Shown in pieces: positions 1 through 10,100 of a stretch of 64,000 nt of DNA. Position 1 is the first letter of the stretch. Each line of letters starts with the position of its first letter. The stretch covers positions 29,085,471-29,149,470 of the forward strand of contig CP154955.1 of assembly GCA_039621445.1 (NCBI GenBank). The letters run 5' to 3'. The position numbers and the translations under genes were made by a program. Origin of the DNA: Euglena gracilis (taxonomy: Eukaryota; Euglenida; Euglenophyceae; Euglenales). The notes beneath the pieces were generated by a model. That model did not search any database, had not been told where the DNA came from, and was given only the letters and a program-made list of their open reading frames with translations.

Positions 1-852
1 TCACTCTGTCTGAGGTCAAAGGTCTTTTACCATCCAAATACCATAATAAATTATTTTTGTGCCCAACCATGTGGGCTGTCCTTTCCACACATTATTTCAT
101 TAAATGCCAGGGGCTTTTGAGGGGGCTGTGTGGCAAATTCAAAATCTCCTCCCACCTTGGGTTCTGCCACCCTTTCCTTTGCAACAAAATCAAATTTTTT
201 ATCTCCAACAGACCTGGTTTTTAGCGTGGCTCTGGATAGATCAACCCCCTTGTGGATGGCCAACAGCCTCCAACAGATGATGAGTCTGTTTCTGAGCTCT
301 GTCGCAGACAGTTCTGAGGGGATTTTGAATTTCTGATGACGTTCTCTAGAAATTCGGTGGGGTCCCAAAAGTGGACATACCTGCAGACATTGGAATTCCA
401 TTTTCTTTTCAATGGAGCCAAAATCGGGGAAAACCTCAATGAACCAAACCCTGGGAGTAAAAAAGCTGCTGCATATGCTTTTGGTGCAGTGTTGAGGCTG
501 CGAATAGCAAGACCAAGGATGGCCTCCGCCGTCTTGTGGACCCTGCAGTCCTGCAGGGGCACCCCTTTGTGCAACAATTGGCCCATCAGTGTCCTGAAGG
601 CTGAGTCATATCTTTTGACATTTCCCAATTTTTTTTATGTAAGTGTGGATGCTGGACATCTAAACTTCCTGGGATTGTAATATTTGCCTGACACAATCAA
701 TCAGGCCAAATTCCACCTTGGGGGAGGCATCTCCTCCCCCCAGCAGTTGGTTAACAGACCCCACTGGGGGGGGGGGGTACCAGTAAAACTTTGCTGCCTG
801 GCTGTCTGATTGACATTAGATGGCGCCACCATGATGTCGAAGCCCAGTGGGG
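1..852 (-). pseudogene. DIRS-like tyrosine recombinase segment, frameshifted, cut by window edge
   Basis: Minus-strand reading frames at 628-221 and 401-51 together resemble the tyrosine recombinase that follows RNase H in DIRS-type retrotransposons; this enzyme integrates the circular DNA copy. The segment around 290-200 has the helix that carries the first catalytic arginine in this family (ELRNRL, then LLAIHKGVDL). At the expected arginine three residues before the aspartate a lysine is seen. The frame shifts near 350, so the copy is broken. It is the 3' continuation of the RT-RNase H part at 16754-19255: removing the LTR element at 857-16753 joins the two in one frame. The element runs off the left edge, so the rest of the recombinase and the terminal repeats are not visible. 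The family call rests mainly on synteny with the RT part. Confidence 0.6.
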
Positions 853-856
853 TACG
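853..856. repeat. Target-site duplication TACG (left) of the LTR retrotransposon
   Basis: TACG immediately precedes the TGTGTACC start of the left LTR and recurs at 16754-16757 immediately after the right LTR. Four-base duplications are usual for LTR retrotransposon integrases. Confidence 0.75.
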
Positions 857-1298
857 TGTGTACCAGGCAGCCGTAAGGCCATGGTATTGTGTATGTAGGT
901 ATAAGCCTACGGCCAGATATAGCTCTGAGCCCCATACACACCACTATGCTAGCTGGTATTCCTAAAGATGGCCAACGGCCTGAATTAGGAATACCTAAAC
1001 CTTATTTTGGTTCTCCTCTCCACAGGTGGTATTCGTTTTCTTGTTTTCTTCTTCACTTGAATTTCAAGTTTGATTTGTTTCATTTGAAGTCCGAAACGGA
1101 CAGCCAAGTCACTTGGCATTTTCTTTGTGTAGCCCATAGGGCTTCTCCACCTGCCTTGTGCTCTGCATAAGCCCAAAGGCAATAAAAAACTAATAGTTAA
1201 GTAAAAGATTTTCTTTTTGGTTACTCTCCTGGTTCTGTTCCCACGGGAGGGTGTAAGTAGGCCGACAGGCAGTGGGAATAGAGTCAGGGGACGTACAC
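857..1298 (+). repeat. Left LTR (442 bp)
   Basis: Direct repeat of 16313-16753 with two obvious substitutions and one single-base indel. It begins TGTGTACC and ends GTACAC, a short inverted terminal match. AATAAA at 1181-1186 (16636-16641 in the right copy) could be the polyadenylation signal. A 93-codon open stretch at 889-1170 is present in both LTRs but is probably incidental. Confidence 0.85.
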
Positions 1299-1316
1299 TT
1301 GGTAGCAGATTAGGTT
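1299..1316 (+). promoter_or_regulatory. Candidate primer binding site
   Basis: TTGGTAGCAGATTAGG directly follows the left LTR. Primer sites pair with a tRNA 3' end and therefore start TGG. The match to a particular tRNA cannot be tested here. Confidence 0.5.
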
Positions 1317-1544
1317 TCTTTCCTACGCCCCTTCTCCCCCCCATCTTAACAGGTGGCTTCAAACAGTGAGTGGTGCTGAGCCTATAGGCTGCAAAGCGTC
1401 CACGAGCTGTTTGGAGCCAACTTCTAAGCACAGGTACAAGCTTCAGGAGGTTCTGGGCAGTATACGCTGCCACACCCTTCTAAGTTTGTTCCTTTGCTTA
1501 GTTTTTTGGGTTTATTGTGTTTGTTTCTGCAAATAAATAAAAAT

Positions 1545-2921
1545 ATGCAGAGCTCAAGCACCAACACATCAAAAGCTTTGATTAGTTCTTTGAGAAAGTT
1601 TGATGAAGATTTGTCGCAGGAGTATATGCTCCAACCCAGGTGTGTGGCCCTATATGGGGCAACTCTCAGCTCTATTGAGCATCCCCCCACCCCAGTGGTT
1701 CCCAGCTCCATTGAGCATCCCCCCACCCCAGTTTTCAGCTCTATTGAGCATCCCCTTACCATAATTTTAAGCTCTACCGAGCAACCCCCCACCCTGTTTT
1801 CCAGCTCTATTGAGCATCCCCCTACCCAAATCACAAGCTCTAATGAGCAACCCCCCACCCATTTCTCCAGCTCTATCGAGCATTCCCCCGCCCAATGGGC
1901 TCCCCTACACCCATCGGTGTCTAGCTCTATCGAGCAGCATATAGCCCAACGGCCACAACCCCTCTTGTTGGAAAGCCGATCGGCTGACAGTTTCCCTCCC
2001 GAGCGAGATCTCGCACTAATTCCGATAGGCACATTTGATTCTGAGGCGGTTGCGCCACATCAACTTTTTGTTGAGGGTGGGTTAGAAACACCATGTTTTA
2101 TCCAACCTCCCCATGCGCTCACAAATCCAAGTCCTATAGGACAATTGCAAGCACCACCCGATACGGGTTCTTTTCCTGCATTGCCTTGTATGGATTTGGC
2201 AAATTTGCGGCAAAGTTTTGAGACACGTTTGCAGGCACAATTGCCACAAAAATTCCAAAAAGCGAGTGAGACAGTGTGTGAAATACAATCCAGCAATGAT
2301 GCGGCATTTTTGCACATGCAACATAGTGTGCAAAATTTGTTTACAAAAGTGGAGCCAATAATGGCACTTTTTGAGCACAAAAATCCTGATATGGGAGTTT
2401 TTGTTACCTTGGAGCAGTTCTCTGCACTCCAGGAAGCGCATCAGCGCATTATGCAACTGAGCCATGAAGCAGCAAATTTTCACCATATGCACACCCAACC
2501 TGGTGAAGGTTTCGCTTCCAGCACTTATGTGAAGCAATTGGAGGAAATACTTTCCCGGTTGGAGCGAGAATCATGTAGGTGTGGTGAAAATTCTGCTGAA
2601 ATAACAAGTTTTTACGCCCATATCGCGAATATCGCAAGCAGGCAAGATGCTTACCACCAACGGTGGCAGAATAATTTTGTTGACATCCAAACCGCAATTG
2701 CGGAGTTGCAGAACCGCAATGCGGTACCATGTTCACATAATTTAGAATTTCAGCGATTTTCTGCAGATATGCGCGATGAAAATCACCAAGTCAGGAAAAA
2801 ATTTTGTGACGGTCCGATACGGACCGAGGAAACAGTGAATCAGCAAGTCAAAAACTTGCAAAAAGATTTCTCAGCGCTATCCGCGCAAGTTTCGGTGTTT
2901 TTTGGAACAGCCAATGGCTGA
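1545..2921 (+). CDS. gag: Gag-like protein, N-terminal part, of the LTR element
   Basis: Structural protein expected to form the retroelement particle. I start at the ATG at 1545 because the open frame upstream (from 1494) is hydrophobic leader-like sequence read from the T-rich 5' leader. The N-terminal quarter has about eight repeats of an SSIEHPPTP-like nonapeptide (DNA 1670-1940). The rest is charged and helix-prone with coiled-coil-like stretches such as YVKQLEEILSRLERE. It overlaps the next ORF (2902-4062, a different frame) by 20 bases, which may be a programmed frameshift, a split gene or a mutation. A diverged relic of this region (the KNPD, TLEQF and QLEE blocks) lies at 37690-38125, which shows the protein sequence belongs to a dispersed family. 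Confidence 0.6.
   Translation: MQSSSTNTSKALISSLRKFDEDLSQEYMLQPRCVALYGATLSSIEHPPTPVVPSSIEHPPTPVFSSIEHPLTIILSSTEQPPTLFSSSIEHPPTQITSSNEQPPTHFSSSIEHSPAQWAPLHPSVSSSIEQHIAQRPQPLLLESRSADSFPPERDLALIPIGTFDSEAVAPHQLFVEGGLETPCFIQPPHALTNPSPIGQLQAPPDTGSFPALPCMDLANLRQSFETRLQAQLPQKFQKASETVCEIQSSNDAAFLHMQHSVQNLFTKVEPIMALFEHKNPDMGVFVTLEQFSALQEAHQRIMQLSHEAANFHHMHTQPGEGFASSTYVKQLEEILSRLERESCRCGENSAEITSFYAHIANIASRQDAYHQRWQNNFVDIQTAIAELQNRNAVPCSHNLEFQRFSADMRDENHQVRKKFCDGPIRTEETVNQQVKNLQKDFSALSAQVSVFFGTANG
1670..1940 (+). repeat. Coding tandem repeat in gag (about 27-36 bp units)
   Basis: Eight or so imperfect repeats of AGCTCTATTGAGCATCCCCC with variable spacers, in frame, encode SSIEHPPT-like units. Confidence 0.75.
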
Positions 2922-4062
2922 AAACGTGCGGAACACGCAAAATACCCCTCCTTCCAAACCATCTCCACAACTGGAGTCTATTTCCGAAGCGGTGCACACT
3001 CTAGCTGTGCGACTACGGGAATTGGAAAGTGGTTTTGGAAAAATTTCGCAGGATTTCCAGTCTTTTTCTGACAAAATCCCTCTTCTGGACGATATGTCCA
3101 AACACCGCAGGCGTATTAAGCGTTTGCAGGAAGATATTGGTGCAATCACCGATCATCTGAAAATTCTCGATGATTTGGAGAAAAATTTTCGTGACTTTAC
3201 AGAAAAATTGGATCAAGTACACGCGCAATTGCGTTTTTTACAACAAAAACCCGATATGGGTGTTGTAGGCACACTTGCCGCAGATTCCGGCTCCAAAAGC
3301 GCTAATAGCGCACCTGTGGCAGAGCCTATTGGCACATTGCCACAAAATTACGATTCTGCTCATGCAGTGGTCCCTCCCCCAGCTGTACCAGTCCCAATGG
3401 ACCATTTTTTGGATGATGGGGTTGGTTTTCAAGAGAAAGCCAAGCAAAACACTCAAAGAAATCGAAAAATTTGGGAATATGAACTTTGTCGCGGTAGCTG
3501 CACTCCCGCACATGGTGTTGATCCTGAGATGCATCAGCATCACCATTCGCACATTCGCGATTCACCAAGTTTGCAAGGTACACCAAGTGGAATATTGAAT
3601 GCGCATTCGCAAAATACACCCAAAAGTACACTTGGTGCAACCACCGAGGTACCCGCGCATGGTGCGGTTTTGCGCCCAGGCCCATCCTCCTTGAATACCA
3701 CCGAAGGGCCATGGGAGTCTCAGAAAGATATCAAAGGAATCATCGCTATCGCGAAAAAGGTGAAGCCCCAATGGGATGGTGACCCCACAACGTGGAAACA
3801 GTTTTGGCGTGATTGGGAATATTATTGGGATCTGAAAGGATCAACCCATAACGGAAACCCTGAGGTGATCAAAATGGAATTCATAGATTGTCTACCAAAA
3901 GATGAAAAGGAACGCGCCAGACAATTGGTCATTCGCGGGCGCATTTCTTTTCAGGATTTGGTTGAGCAATATGCTTCATCATGTTCCAGTTTAGTTTCCA
4001 GAATCACTCTGGAGAAAAATGGCGGCAATATGCCCCCCATGACCGAAAATGGAGGTCGATAG
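2902..4062 (+). CDS. gag: Gag-like protein, central part with retrotransposon gag domain
   Basis: The first two thirds are coiled-coil-like and low complexity. From about 3770 the sequence has the character of a retrotransposon Gag core: KPQWDGDPTTWKQF then WEYYW, the pattern of a short folded segment followed by W..F. The frame shifts near 4020-4060, and the homologous reading continues in the frame of 3981-4232 (WLSLAAEIDELGE, then HFIPKLIKEI). This copy is therefore either frameshifted or relies on frameshifting. The product would act in particle assembly and RNA packaging. Confidence 0.55.
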   Translation: MEQPMAENVRNTQNTPPSKPSPQLESISEAVHTLAVRLRELESGFGKISQDFQSFSDKIPLLDDMSKHRRRIKRLQEDIGAITDHLKILDDLEKNFRDFTEKLDQVHAQLRFLQQKPDMGVVGTLAADSGSKSANSAPVAEPIGTLPQNYDSAHAVVPPPAVPVPMDHFLDDGVGFQEKAKQNTQRNRKIWEYELCRGSCTPAHGVDPEMHQHHHSHIRDSPSLQGTPSGILNAHSQNTPKSTLGATTEVPAHGAVLRPGPSSLNTTEGPWESQKDIKGIIAIAKKVKPQWDGDPTTWKQFWRDWEYYWDLKGSTHNGNPEVIKMEFIDCLPKDEKERARQLVIRGRISFQDLVEQYASSCSSLVSRITLEKNGGNMPPMTENGGR

Positions 4063-4904
4063 ACCTATGGTACTCAAAATGGCTTTCTTTGGCAGCCGAA
4101 ATCGACGAGTTAGGCGAAACCCAAATGAAAGAGCAATTTGACGCAGTATTACTGCACTTTATACCCAAACTCATCAAAGAAATTCACCGCGAGGAACTCG
4201 CAGGACATATTTTGACGCTCGATGAGCGATAGAACTACGTTTCCAAACAATTGAAGCTATCACAGCTTCTTGGACAAATTCAGTCGGCTTATACGAGCCA
4301 CCCCACAGCAGGAATACCCGCTATCCAAGTCAGTTCTGTGAAAAATGTGTCACGCTTATCACATACCGCTATGGCGGAATCCAAATCGCGCAACTCGCGC
4401 TCTTCAGAAGAATTTTCGGACAAATTGTGCTTTTTGTGTAACAAAAAGGGTCATTTATCTTGCCATTGTCCAAATGCCGCAGCGCGAAAGCGCAACACAA
4501 GCCCAAGAGGATCAGCCTCATCACGCAGTTCTCGTTTTTCACAAAATGCGCATTCGCAAAATTCAAAATATCGATCACGATCCACATGTTCACTGTGCGG
4601 ATCCACCAACCACCCCTCACCCAAATGTCGCTATGCGACCCCTCCCCACCCAAGCCAGAGTCATCGCGATATGAGTCGCAGTTCAAAAGATCATACTTCA
4701 GCCAAAAGGCATAAGGTAGGTCAAAGAACAACCTCTATCGAGGATTATCACCCGGCTTCGGGCAGGGAGGGGGATGATGCCCCACGTGACCAAAGGGATC
4801 ATCCCTGCTTTAGCGCTCATAAATTCAGAGACGTATATGCGTCCCAAAAGACGACACCCGAAACCCAGGGATGCGGACTACAGAGGCTACTAGAAAGGAG
4901 CTGA
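3981..4904 (+). CDS. gag: Gag C-terminal part with two CCHC zinc knuckles
   Basis: Frame open at 3981-4232, with a stop at 4230-4232, then again from 4251 to 4904 in the same frame. Two nucleocapsid-type zinc knuckles of the form C-x2-C-x4-H-x4-C are visible: CFLCNKKGHLSCHC near 4428-4470 and CSLCGSTNHPSPKC near 4590-4632. The region between and after is basic and Ser/Arg-rich, as expected for RNA binding. The in-frame stop may be a mutation or may be read through. No protease motif (D-S/T-G) or RT follows, so coding ends here. Confidence 0.65.
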
Positions 4905-7094
4905 CAGGAGTCATGACCCTAGTTATTCCCTGCCCAGTATCCTTTCTGGTCATCTTTCCAGGATTTTCCGGTGTCCCCGCTCAAAATTCTGCCAAATTTG
5001 TGACCCATAGATAGTGTTTGTGTTTAACGGTTGTTGATGCACTAGGGGATACCCCATGTGTGTCACTTGTGGTTGAATGTATTTACGCTCCAAGAATGCA
5101 CACAGCTCCGCAAACTTCTTCCCCCCCCCAAAAAAAAAACACCCACTAATCATCACTCTTACACACCGTTTTCGATGACAGCAATACCGTTTTCTACAAC
5201 ACCAACACCGTTTTCAACCCAGGGGTAAAGAGAAAGTGCCCCCCCTACCCACCGCATATCCACAAACGTTCCACATGCGGTAGGGGTAACAAGTAGCTTA
5301 ACCCCCCAACGTTTCACTGGGTTCCAAGACGAAAGCCCTAAGGCCTGAAATTCGAATGGTGTCGAGTAGTCGCCCAGCTGCTTTGATTTTTCGTTATCCA
5401 CCAGGTTTGTCGGTTGCAGACAATCCTGTACACCCCCCGCAGCTCAAATTCGCATACAATTTTTCTTACACACTCCACCCCCCCCAGACCAACATGCGCG
5501 ACAAGGACAACTACTCAGCACCTCCCCCCAAGGTGTGCACTCTAGGAGAAATTTCCACACAATCGACAACCAAACACGAAAGGAAATGACTGAAACCAAA
5601 CTAACCACCACCCCCGCGCCTATGGCGCCCCGGCCAATCAAGCGCCTATGGCACCCCCCCCCCCGCGCCTTTGGCGCCTCCCTGCGCCTCCCTGCGCAAA
5701 GTGCGTATAGCACAGACGCTGCGCCTATGGCGCCACCCATCCTCGCGCATAGCGCAAATCTTGCGCATAATGCCCCCCCCGCTATAAGGCGCCCCCAACC
5801 ACCGCGCCTATGTCGCGCACGCCCCCGCGCATATTGCGCTCCCCACGCGCATAGCGCTCATCGCGTGCATATTGTTTTGCACACCGCGCATAGCGCACAC
5901 CTCCCCACCCGCGCATATTGCGCAGCCCGCAAACAAGATGCGCCCCCCCCCCGCCCCCCACCCGTGCATAGCGCAAATCTCGCACAATTGCGTACATCTT
6001 ACAAATGGGTATCTGCTCAACCCAACCATATTCTTTTGGGAATAAGTCCCAAAGATGTCTGTGGACATTTTTCACAATGACATTTTTGTTGTTGATTTGC
6101 AAACCACATGCTCAAAATGCAGATTTGGTTTACTTAAGCAACAAAAGTAGCCACCCCCCCTTCATTGACCACGAACTTGTTGGTCAAATTGGCGAACACC
6201 AAAAGGTGTTTTGATCATTCAAGCGCACAATTGCGCCGACTTCAAAGTTATTTGCAAAAACACAAGGTGTGTGATAAGTTTTTGGTATACATTGCAAATA
6301 CTGCATTTTTCCCATGAACTTGCACAGCTTTGTGAAGAACAGCTATTTTGTGAACAGAATGGCCTTTTTCTTATTGCGGAAGTGAATCCCAATAGGGAAA
6401 TAAGTTGAATTCCTTGAGAAAATCTGCAACATATGTTGCCCCCCCAAAAATGAAGAAAATTCATTCAAACATGCATTTTTTGTGGACTTGACCACTTAGC
6501 CTTAGGTCTATGTGACCAATACACCCTATGCTATGGGCCATTACCCACGTGGTCCATGGGTCCATAGGACCAATTTGCACAAAATGCAAGGACCAAAAGG
6601 ACCAAAGGTCCACAAATCCATATTTTCCATATTATAAAGTGAAAAGTCCATAGGACCTCAAAAAACGGCACAAAAAGCCATATTACGTGGCTGAAAGTGG
6701 CTGAATTGGCCAAAAAAAGCCAAATAGGCTAGTTTTATGCAGATTTGCATAAGAGTCACTTTGGCATAGCCTCAAAACCACCACAAAAGCTTCAAAATTT
6801 CTGGCACCTCGCACCACGAGGTTTTGACTGTACGTAGTAGTGCCTATGAGATAGAAACCAAAAGTTGTCTTTCTAGAATAAATTATGGAAGCTTAAAGCA
6901 AAAGCTCACTCACACAGGCAAAAGATCAAAGACGTATCTCAGCGCCGGTAGCTGGCCGATAGGCCATGTTACCCCTCATTCGAAAGCTCGTTCGATGAGC
7001 CGTCCAGCGGTGCAAACAGATCGCTGTAACTCTGCACCGTACTCTTATTTGAGGAGATCGTGAAAAGTTTGAATTAAGCCCAGCCAATCCGGCC
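4905..7094. other. Internal region of the LTR element without recognisable genes
   Basis: No convincing gene on either strand. It contains C/A homopolymers near 5124-5145, a GC-rich repeat patch at 5617-5990, and a patch at 6540-6720 with repeated GTCCATAGGACC-like palindromes. No RT or integrase motif was found. Confidence 0.5.
5617..5990. repeat. Dispersed short repeats GCGCCTATGGCGC / GCGCATAGCGC
   Basis: More than fifteen imperfectly palindromic 11-13-mers of the types GCGCCTATGGCGC, GCGCATAGCGC and GCGCATATTGCGC are separated by C-runs. The open frames here are consequences of the repeat. Confidence 0.7.
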
Positions 7095-7110
7095 AAAGCC
7101 AAATTTTGAG
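7095..7110. repeat. Target-site duplication (left) of the non-LTR element
   Basis: AAAGCCAAATTTTGAG occurs here and again at 11225-11240, on either side of the ORF-bearing element. Confidence 0.85.
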
Positions 7111-10100
7111 TGTCTATTTTTTTGTCTATTTTTCCCTTTCTGAGTGTCTATTTTTTTCGTCTCGCATAACTACCATGTCTTGAAAGCACCTGGTGGGGTC
7201 CAAGCTTATTGAAGACCTTCCACATCCTGCAGATAACGTCGCCTGAAGCACAAGTATCAAGAAAAGGAAAGAAGTTCAAGTCGTCAACCAGAACATGAAC
7301 ACAGAGGAGGAGTCAATTGGTTGCCTGCGGAACAAGAGGCAGCGCAGCGACAGTTCGGGTGTAAGCCACGACCCCGGTGTAGCATTTTTCGAGTCCGTAA
7401 GGGGCCGGGACGTGGTGAACCTCCGCACCTCAGCGAGCAGCAGCACAGCCACCACCACACCCAAGCCAAAGGCACCACCAAGAAGAACATCCCCAAGGGG
7501 AGGGAAGGGGGCAGAACGCAGGGACACGCCACGGGTTCCCGTGGCACTCGGCCGCCACGTCGAAGAAAAGCAAGGGGATGACGTGGCGGCTGAGGACGAA
7601 GAGGAAGAAGCAGAAGCAGAGGGACCACCAACCCTCATGTGTCCCTTTCCATCGTGCCCAGAAGCCCTCACCACCAAGTCCCGCAAAGCGTTGGTGTCGC
7701 ACCTGGCCGCGCGCCACGTGTCGCACGGCCAAGTGGTGCCGCCAGCAGTCCTCCAAATGCTGAGGGTACGGGTCTGCGCAGGCCCCTGCCGCTCACTTGT
7801 GCCCCAAAGCAAAAGATGCAGGAACTGCCAGGTGGCACCGCAAGGCCTCGACACCGCAGAGGAAACACGGGGCCCCGTGCCTCTCATCCCCCCGAGGGAT
7901 GCAGCCCTGCCACAGCCAGGAGCACCAACCACAAGCCGATGCCCACAAATGACGCCGACGTTTGATGAGGTGCTCGTCGTGCATGTGCCCACAGTGAGAC
8001 ACATCCCGGCAATGTGTCGCACCGCCATCTCCCAAGAGCTGGCACATCTGGTGAGGGATGAGGCGGTCCCAGTGCCAACCTGGGAGGCGCTCCACCGTCT
8101 CATGTGTTTCCCAAAGTTGGTCTTGCGTTCATCAGGCCGGGGTGGAAGCAAGCACCAGCGGCAGGCAGCACATGACATGGACCGACGGCTGCGTCTCTTT
8201 CAGCAAGGCCAACTGGGAACCTTGTGGGCCGAGGCGAACGCTCAAGCACGGCAGACCCCATTGGACCAACCGGCGCGCACAAGGGCACAGGCCAAGCGGG
8301 AGGAGGAAGGGGAAATGTCACCATCCCAGGTGGGGAAAATCAGGGCGTTGGTGGAGGAAGGCGCACTGTCCAAGGCCGCTAAGTTGTTGGTGTCAGATGG
8401 GCTGGTCAACTCGCAGGAACCAGGTGTGGAAGCCGTACTGAGGGACCTCCATCCCCCAGCACAGCCACACTTGGTCCCGGCAGGGGATTTGCCCACCTCG
8501 ATTGCCTGCCGCCTGGTGGACGAGGGCATGGACGAAGAGGAGAGCAACGAGCAGTGGTCCAAGCGGGCCTGGGCAGCCGTGGTCTCCTTCCCCCCGGGGT
8601 CCGCAGGCGGACCATCTGGGCTGCGTCCAATCCACCTCAGTGAGTGTTGCCGAAAGCTGGGGCCGGGGGGGCCCCTGGTCCAAGCCCTTGGCAAGCTTGC
8701 TGCGACGGCCCTGACCACATCATTCCCGGAGAGCGTGCGAGAAGTGCTATGCGCCTCCACGCTCATCCCGCTCCGCAAGAAGGATGGGGGGGTGCGGCCC
8801 ATTGCCGTCGGGGACACCCTCCGGCGAGTGGTGGGCAAGTGCCTTCTCCATTCTGAAGCGGTGACGATGGAGTTGGCAGCCCTACAACCGCGGCAGTGCG
8901 GGGTGGGAGTGCGCAACGCCGCCGAGATGGTGGGCATGGGCCTGCAACGCTACGTCCAGTCAAGCCACCTCCAAGAGGACAACGACTACGTGGTGTTGCA
9001 GGTGGATATGCGCAATGCCTTCAACTCCATCAGCAGGGATGCAATGCTCCGGGGATGCTTGGCCAAGGTACCCACGGCGTACAACTGGCTGCGCTTTTGC
9101 TACAGTGGACCAAGTCCGTTGTTCTGCCAAGGGCGCTTCCTGTGTACAAGCCAGATCGGAGTGCATCAAGGCGACGCATGCGGGCCCTTGGGCTTTGCAC
9201 TGGGATTGGACTACGCCCTTGACCAGTGCTTTGCCCGGGACTTGGCATGGGAGTCTTGGTACCTCGACGACGGCCACATCGTGGGGAAACCAGCAGTGGT
9301 GTTGGCCCGCCTCCATGACCTCAGCACGGTCCTGGAGCGAGTAGGCCTCCACCTCAATTTGGCCAAGTGCAAATTTTGGGGACCTGGGATGCAAACGGTC
9401 AATCAAGCCGGGCCACATTACCCAGACGGTTTGGCAGAAGACCACTTGGGACGACAAGTGCCCGTGATTCCCTTTGGAGGACCGAGGGGCATCACGACCC
9501 TGGGCGTCCCAATTGATGCCCCGCGGGAGCATCGCACAGCACAAGAGGACACGCCAAGAGCACCACAATGCCAAGCCGTATGGGAAGAGACCGTGGACAG
9601 GGCGACCTTGCTCCTGGAACGGCTCAGGGGATACCCAGAGGGGCAAGTGCGGCACGCACTCTTGCGGTACTGTCTTGACGGATGTCGGGTGGTCCACCTC
9701 CTCCGATCAACGGAGAGAGAAAACGCACGGGACTCCCCGCTCATTCTCAGGGCACGGCTGCAGGAAGCCGTACAAGATCTCCTCGGACTGGGAATCGCCG
9801 AGTGTTCATGGGATCAAGTCTCCCTGCCCATCCGCCAAGGAGGACTCGGAATCTCGGACCCCGAAGTGTTGCAACCCGCGGCACGGATGGCGGCCTTGCT
9901 GAATCTGGGGATGTACGGCAGCCAAGCAGTGGGGGTGCGAGCCTCGGTGTTGGCAACCCCATCCCCGGACATGCAAGACACGCTACAACGGTTGCAGCAA
10001 CAGCTTGGCCCCAACATGGATCCCGTGGCCAGCTGGCTCGCAGGCACCACCCCACTCTCCTCCGCAGCACCAGACCACGCCACCCAACGGTGGTGGGCGG

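Noticed and set aside
889-1170. 93-codon ORF repeated at 16344-16625 as a conserved gene
   Set aside because: It lies entirely within the LTRs, so its duplication is explained by the LTR pair.
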